A DNA stretch of 64,000 bases from Elysia chlorotica (Eukaryota > Mollusca > Gastropoda > Plakobranchidae), in NCBI GenBank assembly GCA_003991915.1, contig RQTK01000160.1, positions 97,553 through 161,552 on the forward strand. The letters run 5' to 3'. Below the pieces are notes generated by a model that was not told the origin of the DNA, did not search any database, and was given only the letters and a program-made list of their open reading frames with translations. Made by a program: the position numbers and the translations under genes. Below are positions 25,201 to 34,024 of this stretch, one piece after another. Numbering within the stretch: the first letter of the stretch is position 1; the number at the start of each line of letters is the position of its first letter.

Positions 25201-26616
25201 TGCATTTGGACCAGGGTGTGCGTATGTCGGACCATTGGGGCTTGGGAATTTGTTGGCCATTACCTGAGCATTGAGAGGAGTGTTTGTATATCGTTGCATA
25301 GGGTACATGGAATTATCAGAGGGGGTGTTTCCTGGGGAATAGTTATTGTGAAAGGCAGGTGCCCATCCTGATATTTCGGCCGACGGCCCAGGGAAGCCAT
25401 TCATTTGAGCACCCTGGTGAGGAATCGAAAGGCCGTCTGAGGCCATGAATGGAGGTGGTTTGACATTGTTTGTACCGAGTGGTGACTGCATGGTGGGCTT
25501 GCTGTAGGAGGAGAAACTGTTGAAGGAAGGCAAGGCACCCTGCGGGGAGTGGTGGTGGTTGTGTAAGGCAGGTGGTAATGAGGGAGAGGGTTGGGGGGCA
25601 CCGCCACCCTGTTGATTGGGGCCCACTGGGATCTGGTCAAACCCTGTGTGCCAGGAAGAGGGCAGCTGGTCCATGTCGTCAAACAGCTGTGGCAGGGAGG
25701 GGCTTGTGTCTGAGCCTGGCTCATGGGGCTGTTCGGCGGTGGACAGGATCGACTCGATCTGGCTTAGCGGGATCTGGGGCGGGTGGTCAGTACTGGACGG
25801 GAGGCCGCCCTCTGGGAGGGGGTGGACATTGCCCAGAGACAGGTGGTGCTCCAGGACATGATCTGACGGCTGACCACCACCACCGCCGCTGACTGAATCA
25901 GGGGAGAAGAGCTGCCCGCGAAGGGTGGGGGTGGTGCTCACCTGCAGGCGACCCCCACCTGCATAGTTATTCTGGTGCTGGGTTTGGTTTGGGAAGATGC
26001 TCTGGCCAGGCTGAGGGGTCTGGGCTGTTCCCCCTAATGGACTCTGCTGCTGCTGATGCTGCTGGTGGGGGTAGAATGGATATGAAGGAGGAAAGTTGTC
26101 CACAACGTCTGTATGATGCTGGTGCTGATGCTGGTTTTGTTGATGTGGAGCTGGGTGGATGTTGTAACCATTTCCAACAGGAGAGTTCAACTGTTGCTGA
26201 GGGCTCATATAATTCTGTGCGGGAACTGGGGAAAATTGATTGACATGCTGATAGTGTGACGGATGTTGCGGGTACTGCCACTGGTGCTGGGGATATTCCC
26301 CCTGATGAAACTGTTGCTGTGGGTGCTGCTGATGATGCTGATGTTGCTGCTGCTGTGGATGAGGGTGATGATACTGCACTTGAGACTGCTGCTGATGCTG
26401 CCCTAAGGGTGAAAATTGTTGAATATGTTGATGGTGCAGATATTGCTGTTGTTGCTGCTGTTGCTGTGGCGGTCCTACGTGTTCTGGAGGAGCATGATAC
26501 GGTGGCAGGCTGTGGTTGTAGGGTTGTTGCTGTTGTGGTCTTGGAAAGCCCGGTGTTAGAGAGCTGAAGGGAGGGAGACATTGACCCCCTGAACCAATCT
26601 TCGTATAAGGGTCGTG
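10078..26616 (-). CDS. TET: TET-family methylcytosine dioxygenase (5' end missing), spliced gene
   Basis: TET enzymes oxidise 5-methylcytosine in nuclear DNA to hydroxymethyl-, formyl- and carboxylcytosine, using Fe(II), 2-oxoglutarate and oxygen. Eight exons join in one frame (8193 nt, 2730 residues plus stop, numbered from 26616). In order they give a Gln/His/Pro/Ser-rich N-terminal region (1-1340), an AT-hook-like stretch (1351-1358), a Cys-rich domain starting at the CSC motif and running through [16 protein letters not shown] and CACQG, the first half of the double-stranded beta-helix with the iron motif HRD (about 1673-1675), a low-complexity insert of about 700 residues, and the second half with the iron-binding His in ELHATT (about 2432) and the 2-oxoglutarate-binding Arg in [11 protein letters not shown] (about 2447). 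Those last two are 15 residues apart, as in human TET2 (H1881/R1896). The first catalytic half is duplicated (see the exon entries). No CXXC exon was found, so the 5' end is incomplete or the gene is CXXC-less. Family assignment is very secure. Confidence 0.96.
13633..13770 (-). CDS. TET: TET 138-nt exon with the HxD iron motif, downstream copy
   Basis: Acceptor TTTCGCAG, donor GTGAGC. It encodes the same 46 residues as 17165-17028, including the Fe(II)-binding CHSHRD and NMNNGSTV. The last codon joins GTG to the GTG GTG AAC start of the terminal exon, as in other TET genes (NGSTxVxxL). Confidence 0.93.
13905..14165. repeat. Degenerate tandem repeat in the 138/90-nt exon intron
   Basis: Three diverged units share CAGCAACTAGRCTATTTCACG-like and GACAGGGRTCATAGAGA-like words near 13910, 13995 and 14115. 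The upstream intron copy (17297-17460) retains fewer units. A similar sequence occurs at about 26720-26770. Confidence 0.55.
14303..14431. repeat. GA/CT microsatellite just inside a TET intron
   Basis: A long (GA)n run. On the coding strand of TET it is a CT-rich tract starting about 17 nt after the donor of the downstream 90-nt exon. The equivalent tract after the upstream copy is shorter (17605-17664). Confidence 0.9.
14449..14538 (-). CDS. TET: TET 90-nt catalytic exon, downstream copy
   Basis: Encodes the same 30 residues ([11 protein letters not shown] to LAPDAFHNQ) as 17785-17696, with acceptor CCTGTAG and donor GTCTGG. On the coding strand a CT-repeat tract of more than 100 nt starts about 17 nt after the donor, longer than in the upstream copy. 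Confidence 0.92.
14877..14985. repeat. (ATT)n/(GTT)n microsatellite
   Basis: ATT repeats flank a GTT block. The homologous intron position in the upstream duplicate (18168-18213) carries a simple ATT repeat only, so the repeat expanded after the units separated. Confidence 0.9.
15497..15641 (-). CDS. TET: TET 145-nt catalytic exon, downstream copy
   Basis: Same acceptor, donor, phase and encoded protein as the copy at 18844-18700. It starts by completing the Lys codon before TCACQG and ends DMAQ. It can be entered directly from exon 4 (phase 2) and leads into the 90-nt exon at 14538. Its acceptor-side intron is long and contains a further partial copy of this exon (15976-15886). Confidence 0.92.
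15545..16240 (-). repeat. Local tandem duplication of about 335 bp in a TET intron
   Basis: The segment from the 145-nt exon through intron words such as CCATCCTAAACAGCAAAGGG (15721 and 16049) and ATAGCCCAACCAAGAAAGG (about 15820 and 16170) occurs twice, offset by 328-335 bp. It is nested within the larger duplication and occurs only in the downstream unit. Confidence 0.88.
15886..15976 (-). pseudogene. Third, truncated copy of the TET 145-nt exon
   Basis: The first 91 nt of the 145-nt exon with its acceptor (CCCCCAG) are repeated here, up to the YYNGC codons. The sequence then runs straight into intron DNA, so the KFARS to DMAQ part and the donor are missing. It arose with the local tandem duplication of about 335 bp that also copied flanking intron. 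Inclusion would introduce non-TET residues, so it is probably a dead exon or an acceptor decoy. Confidence 0.8.
16408..16645 (-). CDS. TET: Truncated copy of the start of the TET terminal exon
   Basis: From 16645 to 16421 (225 nt) this matches the start of the terminal exon (13215-12991), coding [19 protein letters not shown] and on to CKRNRTGLL. The protein is identical and the six nucleotide differences are all synonymous. Past 16421 the sequence switches to DNA resembling the intron next to exon 4, adding KSMRSE and a stop at 16402-16400. A donor-like GTGAGT sits at 16407-16402. Spliced and terminated here, the protein would keep the HxD motif but lose the second iron His and the 2-oxoglutarate Arg, so it would be catalytically dead. 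Splicing from the GTGAGT into the downstream 145-nt exon would shift the frame. It could be a rarely used terminal exon or simply duplication debris. Confidence 0.6.
17028..17165 (-). CDS. TET: TET 138-nt exon with the HxD iron motif, upstream copy
   Basis: Acceptor TTTTGCAG, donor GTGAGT. It encodes 46 residues: [15 protein letters not shown], then [20 protein letters not shown], ending NGSTV. The CHSHRD segment carries the HxD pair that binds Fe(II) (human TET2 H1382/D1384). Phase is 0 at both ends. Three synonymous differences separate it from the downstream copy at 13770-13633. Because both ends are phase 0, this exon can join directly to the terminal exon at 13215. Confidence 0.93.
17696..17785 (-). 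CDS. TET: TET 90-nt catalytic exon, upstream copy
   Basis: Acceptor CCTGTAG, donor GTCTGG. It encodes 30 residues, [20 protein letters not shown] followed by [10 protein letters not shown], matching TET2 [23 protein letters not shown]. Phase is 0 at both ends. It differs from the downstream copy (14538-14449) by one synonymous base (ACC/ACT Thr). On the coding strand a CT-repeat tract begins about 30 nt after the donor. Confidence 0.92.
18700..18844 (-). CDS. TET: TET 145-nt catalytic exon, upstream copy
   Basis: The acceptor is TTCTCCCCCAG and the donor GTACTG. After exon 4 it reads [20 protein letters not shown], then the [16 protein letters not shown] block, ending DMAQ. This is the Zn-binding part of the Cys-rich domain, nearly invariant in TETs. 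It completes the codon left by exon 4 and ends at phase 0. The protein is identical to that of the downstream copy at 15641-15497, with two synonymous differences (TGT/TGC Cys, TTT/TTC Phe). No disabling change is visible. Confidence 0.92.
19384..19592 (-). CDS. TET: TET exon 4: [10 protein letters not shown] to RRCGLNEK
   Basis: A 209-nt exon coding [16 protein letters not shown], then the [15 protein letters not shown] region, ending RRCGLNE plus two bases. It corresponds to human TET2 VIRRSSxEEKxLxLVR to NRRCALNEE. The Arg of IVR (about residue 1507) aligns with TET2 R1261, a 2-oxoglutarate ligand. The donor is GTGAGT at 19383-19378. A CT-rich tract, including a perfect (CT)n run at 19635-19662, lies just upstream of the acceptor on the coding strand. 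This is the last exon before the duplicated cassette and leaves at phase 2. Confidence 0.95.
20279..20372 (-). CDS. TET: TET exon 3: [12 protein letters not shown] / GCPIAKW segment
   Basis: A 94-nt exon (acceptor TTTAG, donor GTGAGC) encoding [20 protein letters not shown] and ending GCPIAKW. This is one of the most conserved blocks of the TET Cys-rich domain; vertebrate TETs read [17 protein letters not shown] and then GCPIAKW. The exon ends on a complete codon (phase 0), as the next exon requires. Confidence 0.96.
21458..21548 (-). CDS. TET: TET exon 2 of those seen: EGPYYT segment of the Cys-rich domain
   Basis: A 91-nt exon with acceptor TTTTGCAG and donor GTAACT. Joined to the preceding exon it reads [20 protein letters not shown] and on to RKLMEER. 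This matches the TET signature EGPYYTHLGxGPxxxxIRxxMEER at the start of the Cys-rich domain, which packs against the catalytic core and contacts DNA. It enters at phase 1 and leaves at phase 2, compatible with its neighbours. Confidence 0.95.
22190..22295. repeat. GA/CT microsatellite after the large TET exon
   Basis: A GA-rich run 30-140 nt into the intron following the large exon (CT-rich on the coding strand). Confidence 0.9.
22329..26616 (-). CDS. TET: TET large N-terminal exon
   Basis: This 4288-nt exon opens after a pyrimidine-rich acceptor (AG at 26618-26617), reads [11 protein letters not shown], and ends at a GTGAGT donor (22328-22323) one base into a codon. It encodes about 1429 residues. 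The first 400 are rich in Gln, His, Pro and Ser. Lys-rich nuclear-localisation-like patches follow, as do three copies of a SPxFxASLS motif (near residues 550, 660 and 810), an Asn run around 23750-23780 and an AT-hook-like KRGRPPKY at 22566-22543. The last residues, [10 protein letters not shown], begin the conserved Cys-rich domain (human TETs have CDC here). The reading frame stays open to the acceptor, so no initiator is implied inside the exon. Except for its C-terminal end, the exon is poorly conserved and low in complexity. Confidence 0.92.
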
Positions 26617-27565
26617 CTGGAAAAAGACAGAAAGAAAACAGGACGTTAGACTTCAACAGTACTGAACGGTAAAGGCTGGGTTCTTACTTCAACAGTACTG
26701 AAAGATAACGGCTGGGTTCTTAACATCAGGTGCCAGCAACTAGCCCATATCACGGAAGGGATCCCAGAGTGGGATACCTTGGACTTGGCTGTTCACCTTA
26801 TTTACCCTGATATACTCAACAAGTAGGGAAAATGCGGTCGCCAGAACAGTACATTGGTTTCAATGTCTTAGTCTATCTTCTACCTACCAAGAAGAAGAAA
26901 AAAACGGAGTAGGGTCCGATTTTAAATGTTTTTTATTACAAAAACAACAATAACAACAACAACAACAACAACAAAAAACAACAACGAACGGCACCAGTGG
27001 CAGATCTGCCAAAACCATCTTTTCATTCAGATTTTAACAACAACAAAAAAATATTGCCACTAGTACCATATTAGCTTGACGGATCGATCACGTATTCACA
27101 GCGAAATAGAAATTTCCCAATATCAGGATGAAAACAGTACAGAAGCAGCTTAGCAAATTCTCTTTTACCCCCGATACCGAAGATCCGGTGTTCGAATCCC
27201 ACTCTGGCATGCTCTTATGTCAGGTCAAAGTCCCTATAGTGTGGACATCCAAGTCCCTGGCATATCGCGCTATAGGGACCCGTCGCCATATAGTTTTTTT
27301 TTTTAGATCAAACAGCCGTCCGAATAACTCTACTATATAAATTAACTACACTGACACTTTTAATTACGGATGAGGATATTCGAACGTCAAACTTCCTGCT
27401 GATCAACCCAAAGCACTAAAGAATAACTACCTGTAGATACAGACACACTTGGTTCTCAACCTAGTGCCAGCTGCGAGTTGCTGTCACTTAATAATTAGAT
27501 GATCGCTACTAAAAATAATAATAAAATACCACTAAAAACAACAAGAAAACAATAACAATAATATA

Positions 27566-27650
<85 letters not shown>
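27566..27650. repeat. (ATA)n microsatellite
   Basis: Near-perfect ATA repeats over about 85 bp. Confidence 0.95.
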
Positions 27651-27651
<1 letters not shown>

Positions 27652-28993
27652 CGATAAGAATAATAAACAGGCACAAAAAGACAAAAAGTGTTATAAAGAT
27701 CAGATGCATGTATCAATTATTCAAATTATATTTCAAAATGTAACCGCCATGAATCAACGTTGAAAACCCAAGTTGGAAAGGCAAAACTTTCAGGTTATTT
27801 GAAAATCTAGATCACTTTAAGGCAATTTACAGGACTAGATCTAGATAAATAAATTAACAACGTTTATTGATTATTCAAACGTGGCTTTTTTAAATTCAGC
27901 TTAATTCCGAGCCTCGGTCTAAACTCAAACCTTTTTGAAAATAAATAATCAGGCCGTAAAATGTGAGTTAAGAGTCTAACCCTACCTCATCCTTCTAGTG
28001 CATATGACTAGATCTAGTTAAAAATCCAAAAACATTTGAAAATATTCATATCATGGTGAATCCTACGCACGCCTTTCCTCCTACCAACAGTATTACGGAA
28101 TAAGATGAGAAACTAACCCTACTCCAGATTCCAGAACGACTCGACGAATTGATAAAGAATCTACGTCCCAGATGTTCGGCTACTAGACCTAGACACAGTT
28201 GATGTCATCGGAACAGAAAAGAAAAAATGGACCACAAAAAAAAACAAAAAACCCCCCCAAAAAAAGTCACGTAGGGGCAAATTCAAGCGCCATCCAGGGA
28301 CGGTCCGTTATGCATTCTCAAAACCGCAGACGACTTGTGAAGCGGGCGATTGCACACTCAAGTGCATTTCAAGACTTATGCGACTTCAATTCCCCAACAG
28401 TAAACCCAGACAGACAGCGTTAAGGCTAGACAGACAAGAAACAGACGCCAAACATGCAATCGTAGCGAATCGTCGGCTTGGGACTACTTTGCGCTATATT
28501 CTTCTTAATTTTGAATGGAGTTAGAGCAATAAAGCACTGAGCCAAAGAAATGCAAAGGCATGGCAAGCAGTGGCAATGCACCCACTCATCCAGACGATAA
28601 GCACTGGCCTATTTATCAGACGAGACGTCTGTAAACCGACCGCTGCGCCCCGCACTTTTGGGTGCAAGGACCTCCCCGCCCGCGTAGAAGAATCTACAAT
28701 GAAGTTAATTAGAGTAGAAACTACAAGTTATTCTCATCTGGGGTTTAAACCAGGAAGACACTGCGCTACATGTAAATTCGCCTTCTCTCACGAGTGAGAA
28801 ACTGTTTTGAATGTGTGTGTGTGTGTGTGTGTGTCAATGTTGTTCGAAAAACCAACCAACTGATGATGATGATGCAACAATTTGAACGAAGGAAGCGAGC
28901 GGGTTATCTGTTATCTTTACCATACTGCAGAAACTTTGCAGTTTGCCAAACTGACAAAAATCAACCATCATCACCATCACTATAGTAATATTA

Positions 28994-29077
<84 letters not shown>

Positions 29078-29078
29078 C
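28994..29078. repeat. (AGT)n microsatellite
   Basis: An uninterrupted AGT/GTA repeat of about 28 units. Confidence 0.95.
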
Positions 29079-29539
29079 ACTACATGTAGTACTAAGTAGT
29101 AAAAGTAGTACAGTCTGGTCCTCCCTAACTAACCTTTGTCAGGGATACTATAACTCCTGTCTCAGTCGGTCATATTAAACTGACGCCGGTTAGGAGTCGA
29201 TGGAGTAACGGGATCCTCCTCTTTCATTAAAGGTACGGTTATGGTTCCAATATCTTTAACATCAGTGGAAAAAATCGACGCAAACAAACAACCCCTAGGT
29301 ATAAGCCCTTGAAATTAAAATATTTATAATTATTCCATTGTACAAGACGTGTGAGTTCGTTTCTTAATGTCCAACGCCAACAGCAAGATTATAACGTGGA
29401 TGGGCCTATAGTAGAGGCAAACGTCTGACAATTTTACGGGATGTCATGTTAAGAGACATTATACTGCATTGTTTTGCCAAAACAACACCTGATCAACTGA
29501 CAGAGCTGGGACCAAGTTTGCAATAGCGTGAGGTTGTTA

Positions 29540-29765
29540 AGCTTCCAACGTCAGCACCATTTAGGCTATATTATGGACGGGGCCCAAGTTTAGGTGCTGC
29601 CACATAGAGACAATTCGTGATACCATAACTGTCTCCGCCGAACACATTATACTAACACCGACCCGAATAATATGGGGGCCAAGTCGCCAGAGTGGGACTC
29701 GAACCACGGATCTCCTGCATCGGAAGTCGATGATCTTCCCCATGGTTACCGCGCCCCCTTCGCAA
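29540..29765 (-). mobile_element. tRNA-derived SINE, near-complete
   Basis: Read on the minus strand it has a tRNA-like head with a box-B-like GGTTCGAGTCCC, a body with TCGGCGGAGACAG-like and GGCAGCACC-like words, and a tail ending in TGCTGACGTTGGA. The same order of blocks recurs about twenty times in the window. Confidence 0.8.
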
Positions 29766-30116
29766 CAGAGTAAGGACAAATAAAATCCATAATAAAAAAG
29801 AATCAGCGTAGATTCGATTGATATTGCGCCCACCCCGTTCCCTTCTTGGTATGCTATTTCAAAGACAATTGTACGGAGACGGGGGCACTAGCAGAGATTC
29901 GAAAATAGATGGCGGCGTGGTAAGTACAACGTAGCCGATGCCTACAACTCGTTGTGAGCCTTCTTATTATCTTTCTTACGACCCTGGTCTAAATTATAAA
30001 GCACTGCACTGCCTGATTCTTTGAAATGCAGTAAAGGGGAATTCATGACTACAAATTTAATGACAACACCCCCCCCCCCCCCCCTCAAACCTCTGTAGGG
30101 TATTGAATTGGGGGGG

Positions 30117-30171
<55 letters not shown>

Positions 30172-30837
30172 GAGTAATTCCCACGCAGAATGTATAATGC
30201 ATGAAGAACATCACCGAAAATCATAGGATCCCCAGAGACAAACATATGACACCTGAAATGTATAGGGTCTACACTCAGTCTCCCAAGATACAGAACCATG
30301 TTTAGAAATTGAACGATTGGTGGGACAAGCAAAGCTAGCCAAGAGCAGAGTCCGCCATCCTCCAGGTTACGGCGTTATACGCAAGCAGACGTCAGGAGGG
30401 GGAGAGGATCAGGAGGGAAAGACGCTGGCCTGGCTGCCTGTGCCTGACAGTAGAGGTCTTGCGACCGACACGACGATGGTGGATGATTTAACCACGCCCT
30501 TCCTCAGCAAAGAGTTTTACTGATCGCTCATTGTCTCCGTTTGTCCAGAACCACAGACATCATTCTATCTATATCACTCTGTGTCTATGACATATCTTTG
30601 GTTAATAACTATCGGTTATCCGTGCGCTAACATTGTCGGTACCATCGCAATAAATCCCAATACCGCAAGGTCTCTAGTGCCTCGGTGGCCCCGTGTAAAG
30701 CGAGGTCGAGGCGCTAGGCACGCCGGTCGTGCAGGCAGGCACTCAAGGCAGACGACCGCGCCTGACCCCTAACCCGAGACCACAGAGGCAAAGACGTCTC
30801 GTCATTCAGACAGTCAGGTGCTGGCGCGGGGGAGGGC

Positions 30838-30909
<72 letters not shown>

Positions 30910-31832
30910 AAACCCCGTTCGCTCCAGCTGGCTTGTGGTGGAGGAAGTGAATGACCTAGAAAAAAGCGATGCACTGCACTCATAGACATAGCCACACACA
31001 CTCAAAACTCACATAGGCGACGCCATATTATGCAACCGCGGCTGCATAACCACACATTTTGCATACACATATAGGTCACCACCAGAACCAGAGAGAGAGT
31101 GAAATGTGTATACACACATTACTGGACAACAATAACAATTAAATTTAAACTTAAAGACACGTTCTGCATTCACACATGTAAACAAAGTGAATACACACAT
31201 ACACGTCCACCTAGTGTGGTACCTCACATTCCATGCAGGCAAATCATGGATGGATTATTCATTTATACATCCTATAAGCCTTATAGTCCATTACCACAAA
31301 CCGCACATCCGATTAACCCCATAAACTTCACACAGCACAAATTTCATTTCTACTAACAGTCTACAACACACTTGAAGCCTGATAAGGCACGGGCCAAATA
31401 ACCAAAAGTAAACAAATCCTTGCATTAATCTAAATTGTTTAACTTTTCAGCGGAGCTAGGTCAAAACACAATGGTGCGCTCTAAAAAACACATCTACTCT
31501 AGTCTGGACTCATCCGCTTGGCCAGTCTAGAGCCCCTGATCGTAATAAACAACGAACATGTTGAATGTTTGGTTTGTTGATTCATTTTCGCATATAACGA
31601 TAAAGACTATATTGCGGACGGGCATCATAACAAACGTCTGATATGTCTAAGTACTGACAAAACAAAGAGCAGGGATACCAGAACTATACTTTTGTCTCAA
31701 CCTGTGATATTATAGTCTTAATACATACTATATTATATATACATTTTCTTTCGCGCACGAAACTTTCTTCTTTTTTTTCTCCTCTGGTTCGGTTGCGTGA
31801 TTGACAGAAAAATCGCAACCGCGTCATAAATG

Positions 31833-31845
31833 TTTGGCGCGGGAA
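31833..31845 (+). promoter_or_regulatory. E2F-like site
   Basis: TTTGGCGCGGGAA matches the E2F consensus TTTSSCGC closely. It lies 68 bp before a possible start codon at 31913 in a locally CpG-containing stretch. One motif alone is weak evidence of a promoter. Confidence 0.4.
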
Positions 31846-31912
31846 CCATCGAGGTTGTCGAGAGAGTGGTATTATTTTTTGGAAGAAAAAAGCATTGGCG
31901 TATTTGAGGAGA

Positions 31913-32003
31913 ATGTCGTACGGAGAATGCAGTAATGCAATACGATATCTCTATTATTTAGTTTTGACTAATAAGACAGTGTCGCCTCAGATGTTAAAAA
32001 AAG
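31913..32003 (+). CDS. Candidate first coding exon of an unidentified plus-strand gene
   Basis: Thirty codons from ATG (MSYGECSNAIRYLYYLVLTN, then KTVSPQMLKK) end at a GTAACT donor at phase 1. The composition is not low-complexity, and an E2F-like site sits just upstream. I do not recognise the peptide. A chance open frame is quite possible. Confidence 0.3.
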
Positions 32004-32499
32004 GTAACTTACGCCCCGATAAAGTCTCCGACACGAAAGACGGCGATCCGATGTTTTTTGTTTTTTTTTTCGTATTTTTTTGTCTCTTAACGGCTGCACA
32101 TAAGGATCCGACTTTCATTTCGTGGGGAAAAAATCATGTCAGAAAATCGACTTTTTCCCTTTAACTAGTTTTACTTCGGATATCGGGTCGGAAATCAGGT
32201 AAGGAAAGTCTTGATCCTTGAAAGTGTCGAAATTCCGACAATTGTCTGAAAATGTACAGGTCTGTATATACTGACACCAACACAACACGTAGAGGACAAA
32301 GTGGTCTGATCGGGGATCGAACAGAAACCCGGTGCTCTAGTGTTGGTTACTTTAACGAGTATACGCAGACGGGACACCAACAGCCACAGTCTACAACTCA
32401 TGAAGTCTTTTAAATCTTTTAATAGCTCTACAACCCTTAGATTTCCCGAATAATACCATGTAGCAGGTTAAAAACAGCACAGTTGAATTGAGTAGAGTA

Positions 32500-32765
32500 G
32501 GTTCTTAAACGTCTGCACTATAATTATAAGCAATATATTACTGTGGGCGGACCCCAAGACTAACGTCTAACAATTTTATGTGATGCCATGCACATACCTC
32601 GACTCCTAACAAACCTACTGACTCAGTCACATTATTCTGACACCTAACGAGGACGAAATCGAACAAAGACATTCTCAACTGCTCGTGGGTTTTCCTCTGT
32701 TGGAACCGCGAACCTTCAGTTCAGGAGATCAACGCTTTATCTCTTTAGCCAGTTCGCCCCATTAA
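32500..32765 (-). mobile_element. tRNA-derived SINE copy
   Basis: Tail and body words (GGCGGACCCCAAGACTAACG, CAATTTTATGTGATGCC) and a tRNA-like head ending at TAGCCAGTTCGCCCC. Confidence 0.75.
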
Positions 32766-32993
32766 AGGCGCCAGCTGGGTTTTGAACCTCAGACTCAGAC
32801 CCATTCTTGACAGTCCAAAACCACTAATACTTGAACTATCTGGCACCTCTACTACACACATTAGCTACTGTTATCTTTATAACCTCTATCATTCCACATC
32901 AAAGAAATCAAAATCAAGCTAAAACTAGCGAACCGCCTAGATTTGCTTGCGTTGGCGGTAGTTAAGGAGAGGAACAGGTGTTAAAGTGGCACA

Positions 32994-33052
<59 letters not shown>

Positions 33053-33065
33053 TTGCTCCCCCCAG

Positions 33066-33141
33066 ACATGCATGCATTTGACCCACTGGTCCACAGACCC
33101 CGTGAACTGCGGAAGAAAAACACGTCTGCACTGATCCAAAG
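33066..33141 (+). CDS. Candidate internal exon, first copy
   Basis: A (CT)n/(CA)n tract and CCCCCCAG precede 76 nt ending in AAAG before GTCAGT. Entered at phase 1 from the donor at 32003 it reads DMHAFDPLVHRPRELRKKNT and on to SALIQ without a stop. The family is unknown. Confidence 0.3.
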
Positions 33142-33262
33142 GTCAGTGACGTTAAAAAAGAAGTGTTTGTCTTGAGATATCTGTGTGCGCATGTGTGGTT
33201 GGGGAGAGAGGTCTCTGTGCTTACCGATCTCCTCGTTCTCTACCCAACTCCCCCTCCCCCCT

Positions 33263-33301
<39 letters not shown>

Positions 33302-33332
33302 CATTCTCCCAAAACTCCACTCCAACTCCCCT

Positions 33333-33376
<44 letters not shown>

Positions 33377-33468
33377 CTCCAACTCCCCTCCCTCTCTTTC
33401 TCTCTCTTTGTCTCTGCGTCTGTCTCTCTCTCTCTCTCTCTCTCTCTGACTATTTCTCTCTCTTGGCT

Positions 33469-33522
<54 letters not shown>

Positions 33523-33525
33523 CAG

Positions 33526-33574
33526 ACAGACACCGTGAAATGCGGAAGAAAAATATGTCTGCAACGACCGAAAG
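33526..33574 (+). CDS. Candidate internal exon, second copy
   Basis: A long (CT)n tract and CCCCAG precede 49 nt ending in AAAG before GTCAGT. Entered at phase 1 it reads DRHREMRKKNMSATTE, related to RPRELRKKNTSALIQ of the first copy. Both lengths are 1 modulo 3, so only one copy can be used in frame. It could instead be a non-coding tandem repeat. Confidence 0.28.
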
Positions 33575-33817
33575 GTCAGTGGCGTTTCAAACGAGATGTT
33601 TGTCTTGAGATATATATTATGTATGTGTTTGCATCTGGTTGGGGAGATGGGCCTTGGGACTTACAGATCCCCTTTTGCCCCCCCCCCCCCTCTATGTGAC
33701 TTTAAAAAAGATGATTTTCTTGAGATATCTGTGACAGTGTGCGATTGGGGATAGAGGTCTTGTCTTGGGCCCACGCTGCGTCGACGCCTATCTGCCTTTT
33801 GTCTGTCTGTCTGTATC

Positions 33818-33864
<47 letters not shown>

Positions 33865-33971
33865 GCCTCCGCAGAGGTTATTGACGTTTAAAACTGTCTA
33901 GAGCTAGGCCTAACTCTGTACTGTGTGAATGTAAGGAGAGCCAGGGGTTAGAGAGATCATAAGGCTAAAGA

Positions 33972-33972
33972 C

Positions 33973-34021
<49 letters not shown>
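33972..34021. repeat. (AAT)n microsatellite
   Basis: Perfect AAT repeats of about 17 units. Confidence 0.95.

Positions 34022-34024
<3 letters not shown>

Larger units (their letters stand above)
26617..31830. other. Upstream intron or 5' flank of TET, repeat-rich
   Basis: No exon is recognised, and I looked without success for a CXXC zinc-finger exon on the minus strand. It holds CAA repeats (26947-26975), an ATA microsatellite (27566-27650), tRNA-like SINE heads (27140-27285 plus, 27360-27475 minus), GT repeats (28808-28833), a long AGT microsatellite (28994-29078), SINE copies (29100-29765), a C-run beside GA repeats (30068-30165), and a GC/CpG-richer patch at about 30330-30840 ending in GA repeats (30840-30907). 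The CpG-richer patch could be a promoter or first exon of TET, but nothing there proves it. Confidence 0.5.
33001..33900. repeat. Tandem repeat: CT tract, exon-like block and 100-bp flank, three to four copies
   Basis: AAGGTCAGTGRCGTT, TTGTCTTGAGATAT and GGTTGGGGAGAKRGG words recur at about 33140-33240 and 33570-33670, and partly at 33697-33780, with a truncated acceptor and donor at 33871-33890. (CT)n tracts separate the units. Confidence 0.75.

Noticed and set aside
25967..26656. Minus-strand open frame of 229 codons overlapping the large TET exon
   Set aside because: It is a shifted-frame shadow of the Gln/His-rich coding sequence. The TET frame is open through the acceptor at 26617.
30317..30523. 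Plus-strand open frame of 68 codons (MVGQAKLAKSRVRHPPGYG)
   Set aside because: There is no recognised family, splice context or repeat of the peptide. It lies in a GC-richer patch where open frames arise by chance.
26617..32000. CXXC zinc-finger exon expected for an animal TET
   Set aside because: I looked for the KTNCGxCxxC codon pattern on the minus strand and did not find it. The exon may lie outside the window or be absent.
33163..33699. Long Ser/Leu-rich open frames on both strands
   Set aside because: They are translations of CT/GA microsatellites (Leu-Ser or Arg-Glu repeats) with no gene signals.
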